Part shown: positions 1 to 8,959 of the stretch, piece by piece | How the letters are laid out: every line of letters begins with the position of its first letter | Numbering within the stretch: position 1 is the first letter of the stretch | Assembly: GCA_011763485.2 (NCBI GenBank) | Contig: JAANSK020291156.1 | Span: forward strand, 1 to 20,031 | Length of the DNA: 20,031 nucleotides | Source of the DNA: Isoetes engelmannii | Taxonomy: Eukaryota; Streptophyta; Lycopodiopsida; Isoetales; Isoetaceae | Direction of reading: 5' to 3' | Notes under the pieces: model-generated | The model's database searches: none | Told to the model about the DNA's origin: nothing | What the model saw: only the letters and a program-made list of their open reading frames with translations | Made by a program: the position numbers and the translations under genes

Positions 1-205
1 ATGTCCCCGCTTGCCTGTGCACTCATTGAACACGAAGCAATGCAGATAGCCTAGGATGTCTGGCAGCATGTGCCCTACATGTTCCTATGTTTCCATAAGA
101 AAAATGAGATCCATATCTGCTGCAATGGAGTTGAGATTTTCTCCTTTTTTGTCAATGGAAGCCACGATAGTTTCAGGACACAATGCGACAGTTCCTATTT
201 TTCAA
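1..205 (-). pseudogene. LINE-A ORF2 start: N-terminus of the AP-like endonuclease, partial and decayed
   Basis: The minus-strand translation gives RIVS-stop-NYRGF, matching the LINE endonuclease opening (I-S-W-N-x-R-G) with the Trp codon read as TGA. After a frameshift it continues with KKGENLNSIAADMDLIFLME, then a TAG stop, EHVGHMLPDILGY and NECTGKRG. The Asn of the opening and the Glu of the LIFLMET segment correspond to catalytic, metal-binding positions in the L1 endonuclease family. This domain nicks target DNA for target-primed reverse transcription. The frame that encodes the ORF1 C-terminal region runs straight into the endonuclease opening, so the normal ORF1 stop and ORF2 start are not resolved. 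The rest of ORF2 lies off the left edge. Confidence 0.7.
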
Positions 206-209
206 CGTG

Positions 210-1980
210 GGATGCAGATGCTCGAGGACTTGTGGCGATCGCCACCGTAGGGGAGTGTTGTGTTGTGCATGAGCAGCAGCAGTAGAAGCAACAGAAGTAT
301 GTGTGGCGGGAGGAGCTGGTGGAGCAGAAGCACTAGGAGGGATAGTTGTGGCAGGTGATGGAGTGCCAGCAGGAGTAGCAGCTATTGTGGTGGCAGCACG
401 AGAACCTCTGGGCACTGCAGTAGCATGATGTAGCGCATCTGTGACCTCAACAAGTGCCGATCGAAAAAAGTGCATCTTGCCTCGAACCAATCTTATGGTC
501 CCGCCCTGGCAGCGGATGTTCCTGACCTGAGCCAACTCTTGCCGGCGAGACTCCTGTCGTGCCGGAATGAGAGCCTGCTCAACATATAGGGTGGTCCTCT
601 TCAATTGCTTACCCTAACTCAATATTGTGTCTCGCACTCGCGTGAATGTGACAATGCATGGGTGGTCAGGGCATCGAGCACCAAGGTGGCTTGCCTCCGA
701 GCCATGTGTACCAGTGTCTGTAATGTCATACGAGAAAGGACCAGATCCTGGAGGCAGTGAGTGAGATTCTGCCCTTCCTCTTCTGGAAGGCCATGTACCA
801 CCACATTGTGGCTCCTCCGTCTCTGCTCCTGTTGCTCTCTACCCTTTTGAGCAATGCTAACCTTTGCAGCATATAGTGGTTGTGGTCTATAAGGTGGGGG
901 TTGTGGTCTGTGCTGAGGGCGCGATGACATTGGGCGTTGTGATGAGGCAGCAGTTGCATATTTGGGCAGGTGTCTTGTAGGCCTTTGATCCTTTGGAGCA
1001 GGCACATCATGTGGATGTATGCGTATAGGGCAAAAGTTATAGGATGGTGGGTAGCCTTCACCCCTTGTATCTAATACCTTAGCTCTTGCAGGAGCTTTTC
1101 CTGTTCTGCCAATTCGCTTATGAAATGTTTCAATCGAGCATGAGCTTCTACATGGAGGCCCTTGTCCTGCTGAGCAACTGAGGTACGCAGCCCATGTACC
1201 TCTCGATCTTGCACCGCGGCCTTATGTTCCAGCCCGTGAAGTTTAGAAGCCACCTCCACATCCCTAGTTGAAGAGGTTTCCTCTAAACGACTGACCTTGG
1301 CCTAGAGGGCTGCCCAGGAGTGTGTAAGTCTCCTACTCAAAATTTTGTGTGCAGTTGGTCTAGGAATATCCAAGTCTCCTACTCAAAATGTTCTCTGGCA
1401 TGAACCGTGGTGTCAATACTGGAGGACAGGGCATCCAGACTAGTCTGGAAATCAGAAAGTCTTGCCATATCTTGTTGCCTTTCAGAGTGTGCTAGGCAAA
1501 GGCCATCCTCAAGTTGTTGCATGCGGGTTTCCATGCTAAAAACACGCTGCTTTTCTACAACCAGTTGCCTTTTGAGCAATTTGGATGTGGAGGCCTGCAT
1601 CTCCTCTGCCAAACCAGCAATTCGAGTTGTGTTGCTCTCCGCCATCGCCTGAACCTCTTTCCAGCACTGTCTGGTCTGGCGTCATTTATGGACATATGCG
1701 GCTTGTCATCAGGCTAGAATATCCATCATATGCCTGACGAGCCATGTGTGTTGCACGAGACTTTGCTCACGCTCCATTTTGATTGTGTACCTGTCAACTT
1801 TCCCTGTGGTATCTTGTCTGCGGTTGGGAATAGCATCTATGTATTCTCCCAAGAGAAGTTTCGCTGCCATGTGAGCCCTAGGTAAAGGGGACTGTGTGTC
1901 AATGCCATCCACATGCATATCAGTGTGGTAGGTGGAGGGACTCTGGGCTCGTCTGGCTCCTCTATCACTGGGGTTGCCAT
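210..1980 (-). pseudogene. LINE-A ORF1 remnant: coiled coil, Pro-rich linker, RRM-like and C-terminal nucleic-acid-binding regions
   Basis: The likely start is the ATG at 1980-1978, in a good context (ACCATGGCA), right beside the tandem array. An N-terminal region rich in Glu and Pro is followed by one frameshift, then a frame open to about 1379 apart from TGA stops near 1711, 1708 and 1690. Heptad-like, Glu/Gln/Leu-rich segments (about 1645-1379 and 1310-1075) look like a long coiled coil. A Pro/Gln/Arg-rich linker follows (about 1010-850), then the string NVVVHGLPEEEG (about 807-772), which resembles the first strand and loop of L1 ORF1p RNA-binding domains. After another frameshift comes a block around RRQELAQVRNIRCQGG (about 560-500), resembling the L1 ORF1p C-terminal domain, and an Ala/Pro/Thr-rich tail. 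ORF1p is the RNA-binding chaperone of the LINE RNP. At roughly 590 codons it is long. No CCHC knuckle is visible. Confidence 0.6.
1326..1389. repeat. Short direct repeat inside LINE-A ORF1
   Basis: AAGTCTCCTACTCAAAAT occurs at 1326-1343 and again at 1372-1389, a 46-bp period. It falls in the coiled-coil part of ORF1, where the reading frame is lost, so it may mark the duplication that broke the frame. Confidence 0.7.
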
Positions 1981-1992
1981 GGTTAGAGTATT

Positions 1993-2515
1993 GCCCCTAC
2001 AGATGCTTGTCTGAAAGCCTCCAAGCACTATGATCACACCCACCTCTATCCCCTTATAGACTTCTGTCTGAAAGCCTCTAAGTGTAAGAATGATGTGCAA
2101 CCTTTTTCACCTTTCAAGCACCCGTCTGAATGTCTCCAAGCTTGCTTAGTCTTTATTCCCTTACAGACACCTATCTGGAAGCCTCCAAGTATACATGAAT
2201 CACCTGTGGTCTCTCCTATGTGCTTTACAGTCACCCGTCTGTAAGTCTCCTGATGCAATGTGAAAGCCTCTGAGTGTGAGAATGACCTGTAACCTTTATC
2301 TCCTTACAGATGCTTGTCTGAAAGTTTTCAAGTGTCAGAATTCAGTGAAACCTTAGACACTTTACAGACATGTGTCTGAATGTCTCCAAGTGCCAGAATC
2401 ACACACAACCTCTATTGCCTTATAGACACCCGTCTGAAAGCCTGCAAGTGTGAGAATCACGTGCAGTCTCTGTCACCTTACAGACACCCATGTTGTCTTA
2501 AAGCCTCCATCATGC
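1993..2515 (-). repeat. ~58-bp tandem repeat array, nine diverged copies, upstream of LINE-A ORF1
   Basis: The core reads (plus strand) CTTACAGACACCCGTCTGAA followed by AGCCTCCAAGTGTGAGAATC and a CACnTGCAACCTCT-like stretch. The GTCTG element, or a one-base variant, recurs at 2009, 2066, 2124, 2173, 2237, 2316, 2374, 2432 and 2494. Spacings are 57, 58, 49, 64, 79, 58, 58 and 62 bp. Copies with ACAGAC upstream form a small hairpin (CAGAC-ACCC-GTCTG). The array ends about a dozen bases before the proposed ORF1 ATG, so on the minus strand it occupies the 5'UTR/promoter position, like the monomers of mouse L1. A promoter role is inference. Confidence 0.8.
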
Positions 2516-2626
2516 AAATGCCTGAATCCCACGTGTTTGGAAGGCAGCAAACCCTCTTAAACTTGCCTAGAATAGTAGAGCTCCTAGGCCTCCAAAGTTA
2601 GATTGTGATTTCGTTGTTTCCCCTTT

Positions 2627-2990
2627 CAAATCTTGGCCAAACAAGTGCAAATTATATGCTTATGAATTAACATACAATAAGCTTTCCAATGATACCAATT
2701 TCATACAAAACAGAGATTTATATCAAGAGCTATGAAGAAAAGTATGCACTGCTGAATAAATAAGAAATTGGAAACCCTAAAACCAGGCTGAAAATCCAAT
2801 GTTTTGTTCAGAAATCTTGGCCAAACACATACAAAGCTTATACTATTGGAATTATCATCAAACAAGCTTCCAACAATACAAATTTCAAGCAACACAGAGC
2901 TGCAGACCAGTAGTTATGAAGAAAAATATGTAGTGTTCAATAACTAAGAGAACTGATAACCCAAAATTCAGGCTGGAAGTCTGTTGTTTT
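2627..2990. repeat. ~185-bp tandem array, left part (units 1 and 2)
   Basis: Unit 1 (about 2627-2811) and unit 2 (about 2812-2990) both open with AAATCTTGGCCAAAC. They share a central AAGCTTnCAA block, an AATTTCA block, a TATGAAGAAAA block and an AGGCTGnAA ending. The units are diverged, with many substitutions and small indels. Unit 2 is cut at 2990 by the LTR retrotransposon, and the array resumes at 8960. I see no protein-coding signal. It may be an old minisatellite or the remnant of an unidentified element. Confidence 0.7.
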
Positions 2991-3004
2991 TGTGACGTTT
3001 CAGG

Positions 3005-3024
3005 TATTTATACGAGTATAAATA
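3005..3024. other. Perfect palindrome at the start of the 5' LTR
   Basis: TATTTATACGAGTATAAATA consists of two 9-bp complementary arms around GA. It is nested in a second inverted pair, TGTGACG (2991-2997) and CGTCACA (3032-3038), so the first 48 bp of the LTR could fold into one stem or extrude as a cruciform. The inner 20 bases are identical in the 3' LTR at 7553-7572. Confidence 0.85.
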
Positions 3025-3668
3025 TATGACACGTCACAATGAATAATTAAGAATACGTAAGTACTATTAATTATTAAGGATAATTAGCTATGTTAATTTG
3101 CCACTTAAAAATATTAAAAATTTGAATAATTAACTAAAACCTAATTAATTAGTTAATTAGTTAGTTAATTAGAAATAGAAGGCCACCTAGCCAAATTCGT
3201 TTGGCTAAGAGGTAACTGCTAATTTTAGTCCTAATCAAATTGGGGCTTCTTCCCCAATTTGCCCCAAATCGATTTGGGGAAGAGGGGCAGCTTGGAGGAG
3301 GAGCAACAGCTTGTTCAACCAAGAAGAAGATGGAGAGCCCTTCGTGATAACGGTTCTAGCCAGGATACCGGTTAGTAGGATTAGTTAGCTTGACTTTCTA
3401 GATAGGAACTGACCCTTAGTTGCTTAGATGGATGATTAGTTCTCATGTTGTTAAGCAATTGAGGTTATGAATGGATTACTAGTAGTTCTTTGATGTACCT
3501 CTTATGCTTGTGGGATTAAGGGAGGGTCAAGACTTAAAAGAGCCACTAGAATTATAGCTTGAATTATAGTAGATGCTTTGAGCTAGAACCCCATAAATCC
3601 CAACATATGCGGCTGTGCATAGATCCCACCTGGCTGTAGATGTTACGATGTGATTGAACACCAGACAA

Positions 3669-4040
3669 CGGACCTAATAGTGAAGTGGAAACGGGATCCA
3701 ACTATCATTTTGGTGTGCTAGGCTTATAGTCGGTCACTGAGCGTGGGCCAGGTATGGGTTTGATACCCCTGGGTCAGATGGACTCGATAGGTGCGGGTGA
3801 ACTCGATAGGTGCGGGGTTAAGTCAGGTACAGGTGTGGTTCGCCTGAGGTGAAACGGACCTAAATGGTGAAGTGGAAACGGGATCCAACTGTGGTTGGCT
3901 ATTATTTTGGTGTGCTAAGCTTATAGTCGGTCACTGAGTGTGGGCCGGGTATGAGTCTGACACCCTCTGGGTCAGATGGTCTCGATAGGTGCGGGTGAGC
4001 TCGACCTATGAATTTTGGGGGGTTAAGTCGGATACGGGTG
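3669..4040 (+). repeat. 186-bp tandem duplication inside the 5' LTR
   Basis: The block beginning CGGACCTAA at 3669 recurs at 3855, a period of 186 bp. Both copies carry the GTGAAGTGGAAACGGGATCC, TTATAGTCGGTCACTGAG and GGTGTGGTTCGCCT strings. The 3' LTR has only one copy (about 8144-8323), so the duplication is private to this LTR or was lost from the other. Copy 2 has a few extra bases. Confidence 0.8.
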
Positions 4041-4653
4041 TGGTTCGCCTAAGGGGGGACCACATTCTCTAGCTACACATGGAACCATTATGCTCCTGGA
4101 GGGGACTTGTCTCTTTCCTGCCTCATCGGACCGGGGAGATGCAACTCGGAGTAGGTCTCATAGGGTGATTCCATGGGATTTACATCTTCGGAAGGCTACA
4201 ATCACGTTATACCATGTCTCAAACTTTTTGCAAAGTGTGCACAGGACAATGTTCTATGTAAGCCAACGCCATTGTCATGATTCCATCTGTTACTATCTTA
4301 AGGCCCTGACCGTCAATCAACCCCTTTGAGTCTGAGCCCGGTGCAGAACCCTTGTTTATGATGCATTGTACGTCAATGTTTTGTACTGATGATGGATGGG
4401 CCACCCTTCGTGATGGTATTATATTTATTTATATGGTTGCTAGTGCTAACATATATGCGCGATTCCGCTATATAGGATGTCCCAGTGGAGGAATGGAGCC
4501 AATGACACCTCCGTGTCCTTTACTCAGACACTTGGGCCATCACAAGTGGTCTGAGTTAGATGCATGGCTCGACTCAGTAGTTGTGCTGCTGGGAAAGGGA
4601 ATTTACCATACCTATACGATGGGAAAATTATATAGGACCGAGAAGTGTCACAG

Positions 4654-4671
4654 TGGTATCAAAGCCATGAT
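4654..4671 (+). other. Primer binding site, initiator Met tRNA type
   Basis: TGGTATCAAAGCCATGAT begins two bases after the 5' LTR. Plant LTR elements primed by initiator Met tRNA typically show TGGTATCAGAGC; this copy differs by one base in that stretch (A for G). It marks where minus-strand DNA synthesis would start. Confidence 0.85.
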
Positions 4672-6194
4672 CTTGGTAGATCGGATCATAGCACTGGCCA
4701 TGGACCACTTAGTTAGACCGATTAGGATGTAAATAGGCTAACATAGGTCTTGTATTTCAAGTGGCCATAGCTTTTTGTAGGAAGCTCGAATCGGGGAGAT
4801 TTTGGAGCGAGTGTGTAGAGCATACAGGAATTAGGTAAAACCCTCAAGAAGCCTCATAAAGAAAAACTCCTAGGAGGCAGGAACCAAATGTTGCTCTCCC
4901 AGGCCAAATTGAGTTTAGATTTAGATTCTGAGATGCAATATACGTTTTCGCGTATTTCTGCCGTATAATTTTGTTTCCTTTTTTAAATTTTAAAAAAAAA
5001 AATCAACTTTAATTTGTTGGAAAAGTTTTTTTCTAACTTTTTTTTCGTAACTTTTTGAATTCTGACATCCGCCATAGCCGCCGTACACCATGCTTCGGCC
5101 GCCATAACCGACCTTGACCAAGTCGTACCCTTCTCTGCCATTCCTTCCTTTCTGCACCCATGGCTCATACCAGCACCACGCAAGGCCCTAGCGCCATGAC
5201 CGTATGCCGACTTCTATCTCAGAGATCTCCTTCGACGAGAACATCTAGAAGTTACCTGGGTGGATGTATCTCAACAGTTCCTCCTGAACTCCTTATAGTC
5301 GTGGAGCAACATGTGCAGGCCCAACCTGCAAAGTATAAGGTAGAACTGGAGAAGAGACTTCAACATCGGCATACAGAATAAGGATATGCTCGACAAGTAG
5401 AAGAAAAGGAAGCAAGAAGAGCAACCAGTTCGAAGTTTGGACGAAAGCTCAAGTCTACATCACAACAGGCGAATGAAGATTTCAAGATCTGGCCCCAAGC
5501 CATCGGAGATATGGCTAAGGCCAGTTCTCCCGCTTTGAAGTGGAAGTGTATTCAGAAGGCTACCCCACTCCCTGCTTCCATGTCAGCATCCCAAGGGTCT
5601 TCAACAGTTAGAAGATAGCTTAAGAATTCAAGATGGACCTTAGGTTCCTTTCGATCTTCTTCACCCCCATTTGTTGCAAGATGTAGCTCGGGTTCCTAAA
5701 ATACAAGCCAACCCTGAGTACGATGTCTGGATTGCTTCTGTACACAAGAAAAGGGTGACGGCCTTTTTCATAACTGGCTTTACTACAGAGATTGTCGTTA
5801 GTATCAACCCGGGCGTTACCCATTTTTGGCATCGAAACTGGCCTAATGTGACGCCATCCTAGCACAATGAGGCAGGGTCGAGTCCACGAGGGGTATTTGA
5901 AGGATTGCTATGGGAACCCTAGCCAACGTCGACACATAGTTCCAAAACACATATATAGCTCATGCATGATATGTAGAATCACGTCTATATATCAATGATC
6001 CTTGTGTATGCTACTCTAATTAAAGTTTTGGTTCCATACACAACTATCGTCTGTAATCATTTCTCTTCTCTTTGTAGACGGGGTACGCAATGCTTCCTGG
6101 ACAACCCCCATCGTCCCCGAACACCTTACCCCGGAACAAGAGTTACTGGTTATAAAAAGGCAGATGGCTCTAGCTTCAAGCCTATATGTTATAG
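4672..6194 (+). other. LTR-element leader, with an unidentified degenerate ORF at 5160-5618
   Basis: This 1.5-kb stretch lies between the primer binding site and gag. From an ATG at 5160 one frame stays open to a TAG at 5616-5618, interrupted by a single TAA (5379-5381) that is one transition from CAA. The translation is rich in Lys, Glu, Gln and Ser, with charged helix-like segments, and matches no family I recognise; it could be a displaced gag N-terminus. A second open stretch at 5671-5862 is less convincing. GTATGC near 6005 and TTTGTAG near 6077 could be a donor and acceptor upstream of gag, but this is speculative. The rest shows no clear signal. Confidence 0.4.
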
Positions 6195-7147
6195 AAGAAC
6201 CTGCCACCTATAGTCCAGGAGGATGCACCTGAGGTACCGCACGAGGGTACAAATCAGATACCCCCACCACCCCCACCTGGCGGGGTTAATGTTAATCAAG
6301 CACGTGCTAAATGGCCACGCCCGTCGCAAAGTTCTAGTTCAAGTTCGGACTTCTCGGAGTCCACCGACTCGGAAACAAAGATGGCAAAGTCTAGTAAAAA
6401 GAATTATCAGAAGACCGTGGATCTAGCTATGTCTAGTATATGGAAGGACCAAAAGCTTGCACAGTTCTCCAGCAAGAGTAGATCAGGAATAAATGCTGAG
6501 TCTTGGCTCCATGAGATCAGAGAATTCGATATGTCATATGGGATGACCGATAAAGATATTGGGAAAGTTGCCACCAACAGTCTTACTGGCCCTGCTCGTA
6601 TATGGTGGAAGGGGTACGCCAAAGCTAATGGATTGATAAGGAATAAGTGCAGGTTTAGGAAATTTGCCAAGGCTTTTAAGATTCATTATGTTCCATGTGC
6701 CCATAAGTATCAGCAAGTCCAGACACTCTACAGGTTGTGGCAGGACAATTCATCCGTGCAACCATACACTGGTTCAGGTTGTATGTACCGGGTATTACGG
6801 AAAGGCGAATAGTGGAGGGCTACATCGAGGGATTGTCTAAAAATCTTAGGAGGATGGTACATGCAATTGATCCTAAATTTGTGGCAGAGGCAGAAGAGAA
6901 AGCCCTCAGTCTAGAGAAAGAAATACCTGGACTATCATACCAGAATCCCAAGAACTTCGGCAACCCCGCGGATGCCATGCAGCAGATACTGCAGTCTATT
7001 CCTAAGGAAGCACGAGAGAGGCTCATGAAGGATAAGGCATGTTTCCGATGCTTCTGCCTGGGTCACTGCATGCAAGACTGCTTTGCTACCCCAACTGACC
7101 TGCCTGCTTCAGCAGAAGAACCATGGGACAACATTGAAGGGCAGTAG
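6195..7147 (+). pseudogene. gag: Frameshifted gag with CCHC zinc knuckle
   Basis: One frame is open from 6195 to 6812. It encodes a Pro run (PPPPPPGG), a Ser-rich stretch, then a retrotransposon capsid-type region with ESWLHEIREFDMSYG, GPARIWWKGYAKANG and a following KFAKAFKIHYVP. A shift of one base near 6770 moves the signal into another frame, which continues WFRLYVPGITERRIVEGYIE and ends after the zinc knuckle CFRCFCLGHCMQDC (C-X2-C-X4-H-X4-C, about 7039-7080) at a TAG at 7145-7147. Gag forms the virus-like particle and packages element RNA. The start is not clear: the frame is closed by a TAG at 6192-6194, and an upstream piece in another frame may belong to it. The 7147 stop is not followed by pol. 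Confidence 0.8.
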
Positions 7148-7525
7148 CCGATCCCTTCACGCTTGCAGAATTGTTAGGGTTTACTGAGGGCCTATGGCTT
7201 GTGTTTTTAATATGTTTTAAAATAAAGTATGCTATGTTTTGTATGAACGACTTCGGTCAAAATGATGATCATGGTTGATCAATGTATGGTTTGGTAGTAT
7301 GTTCAATAACTAATATGTCATGCTTGAATTGTGTCATTTTTGACCCATTCTGTTAGTTTAGCGTATCTCGCTACAATTGTCAATAAGAGTTATGAATTGC
7401 ACACTACAACTCATTTCAAACTTGATCACCTTGAAAATGATAACTTTTGTACAACTTATAATCTCACGCTTGTGCAATCCGAAGTCCCATGGAGTAGTCT
7501 TGATGCTGAGGACAACATCATTTTT
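7148..7525 (+). other. Non-coding tail of the LTR element between gag and the polypurine tract
   Basis: No pol domain is present. A frame open from 7331 reads into the polypurine tract and ends in EDNIIFKGGRM, which could be the last residues of a deleted polyprotein, because in related elements coding often runs close to the tract. It is too short to identify. The rest is AT-rich. Confidence 0.45.
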
Positions 7526-7538
7526 AAAGGGGGAAGAA
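7526..7538 (+). other. Polypurine tract
   Basis: AAAGGGGGAAGAA lies directly against the TG of the 3' LTR. It is the classic priming site for plus-strand synthesis and fixes the 3' LTR start at 7539. Confidence 0.9.
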
Positions 7539-8959
7539 TGCGACGTTCCAGGTATTTATACGAGTATAAATACATGACACATCACAATGAATACTTAAAA
7601 ACACGTAAGTACTATTAAATTATTCATTAAGGATAATTAGCTATGCTAATTTGCCACCTACAAATATTAAAGATTTGAATAACTAATTAATTAACTAAAA
7701 CCTAATTAATTAGAAATAGAAGGCCACCTAGCCAGATTAGATTGGCTAGGGGAAAACTGCTAATTTCAGTCCTAATCGAACTGGGGCTTCTTGGAGGAAG
7801 AGCAGCATCTTGTTCAACCAAGAAGAAGATGGAGAGCCTTCGTAATAACGGTTCTAGCTAGGATACTGGTTGGCAGGATTAGTTAGCTTGACTTCTAGAT
7901 AGCCTTGGTTGCTTAAATGGATGATTAGTTCTCATGTTGTTGGCAATTGAGGTTATGAATGGATTAATGGTAGTTCTTTGATTTGCCTCTTGTGCTCGTG
8001 GGATTAAGGGAGGGTAGAGACCTAAAAGAGACTAGAATTGTAGTAGATGCGCCTAGCTAGAACCTCGTAAATCCCAATATATGCGGCCTGTCCATAGAGC
8101 CCACCTAGCTGTAGATGTTATGATGTGATTGAGCACCAGACAATGGACCTAATGGTGAAGTGGAAACGGGATCCAACTATGGTTGGCTATTGTTTTGGTG
8201 TGCTAGGCTTATAGTCGGTCACTGCGTGTGGGCCGGGTATGGGTCTGACACCCCTTGGGTCAGATGGACTCGATAGGTGCGGGTTTGGGGGGGTTAAGTC
8301 GGATACGGGTGTGGTTCGCCTAAGGGGGGAACCACATTCTCTAGCCACACATGGAACCATTATGCTCCTGGAGGGGACTTGTCTCTTTCCTGCCTCATCG
8401 GACCGGGGAGATGCAACGGAGTAGGTCTCATAGGGTGATTCCATGGGATTTACATCTCCGGAAGGCTACAATCACGTTATACCATGTCGCAAACTTTTTG
8501 CAAAGTGTGCATAGGAGGGGCAGATGGACTACCCTAGCCAATGTTCTATGCCACCCAATGCCATTATCATGATTTTGTATGCTACTATCTTAAGGCCCTG
8601 ACTATCAGTCAACCCCCTTGAGTCTGAGCTCTGGTTAGAACCCTCATTTATGATGCATTGTATGTGTTATGTTGATGGACGTTGATGTTTGTACTGATGA
8701 GGGATGGGCCACCCTTCGTGGTGGTATATTATTTATATATATGGTTGCTAGTGCTAACATGTATGCGCGCTTCCGCTATATAATATGTCCCACTGGAGGA
8801 ATGGGGCCAATGATACCTCCGTGTCCTTCACTCGGACACTTGGGCCATCACAAGTGGTCTGGGTTATACGGAGGGCTCGGCTCAGTAGTTGTGTTGCTGG
8901 AAGGGGAATTTCCCGTACTAATACGATGGGAGCATCGTATAGGACCAGGGAGCGTCACA
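7539..8959 (+). repeat. 3' LTR (1,421 bp)
   Basis: It starts TGCGACGTTCCAGG and ends AGCGTCACA, aligned with 2991-4652. It lacks the 186-bp duplication of the 5' LTR and has a few further small gaps. The inner palindrome (7553-7572) is unchanged, but the outer arms (TGCGACG and CATCACA) have lost pairing through mutations that look like CpG transitions. Confidence 0.9.

Larger units (their letters stand above)
1..2515 (-). mobile_element. LINE-A: 5' portion of an L1-like non-LTR retrotransposon, cut by the window edge
   Basis: Read on the minus strand, the order is a ~58-bp tandem repeat array (about 2515 to 1993), a long decayed ORF1 (1980 to about 210) and the start of an ORF2 endonuclease (about 205 to 1, continuing off the left edge). 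This is the 5'UTR, ORF1, ORF2 order of an L1-type element, so the copy is probably not 5'-truncated, which is unusual for a LINE. The 5' end is uncertain within about 2500-2620; 2516-2626 is non-repetitive and could belong to it. Several frameshifts and TGA/TAG stops show that it is dead. The poly(A) end and target duplication lie outside the window. The assignment rests on motif recognition by eye. Confidence 0.75.
2991..4652 (+). repeat. 5' LTR (1,662 bp)
   Basis: It starts TGTGACGTTTCAGG and ends AGTGTCACA, next to the primer binding site. It aligns along its whole length with 7539-8959. In the well-conserved stretch 4081-4240 against about 8351-8510 I count only three substitutions and one 2-bp indel; the first few hundred bases are more diverged. 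It is about 240 bp longer than the 3' LTR, mostly because of an internal 186-bp tandem duplication (from 3669). A TATAAATA string lies at 3017-3024, inside a palindrome. I did not assign U3, R and U5 boundaries. Confidence 0.9.
2991..8959 (+). mobile_element. Non-autonomous, gag-only LTR retrotransposon, probably Ty3/gypsy-like
   Basis: Two LTRs (2991-4652 and 7539-8959) bracket a 2,886-bp internal region. It contains a tRNA-iMet-type primer binding site, a frameshifted gag with a CCHC knuckle, and a polypurine tract (AAAGGGGGAAGAA) touching the 3' LTR. The LTR ends form the inverted repeat TGTGAC...GTCACA in the 5' copy. Flanks are GTTTT on the left and TTTTT on the right, compatible with a 5-bp target duplication with one mismatch. 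I found no protease, reverse transcriptase, RNase H or integrase, so the element fits the gag-only (TR-GAG-like) class of plant elements mobilised by partners. The Ty3/gypsy label rests on the gag type and polypurine tract only. Confidence 0.9.

Noticed and set aside
1407-1717. Plus-strand frames over the LINE-A coiled-coil region
   Set aside because: They are antisense shadows of ORF1 with Cys/Ser-rich, low-information translations.
1993-2515. Regularly spaced repeats considered as a CRISPR array
   Set aside because: The whole 58-bp unit is repeated with no unique spacers, copies are diverged, and the context is eukaryotic.
4352-4732. Long open frame near the end of the 5' LTR, echoed at 8669-8998 in the 3' LTR
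   Set aside because: It is open in both LTRs only because they are copies. Most differences change the amino acid, the frame crosses the LTR end, and no domain is recognised.
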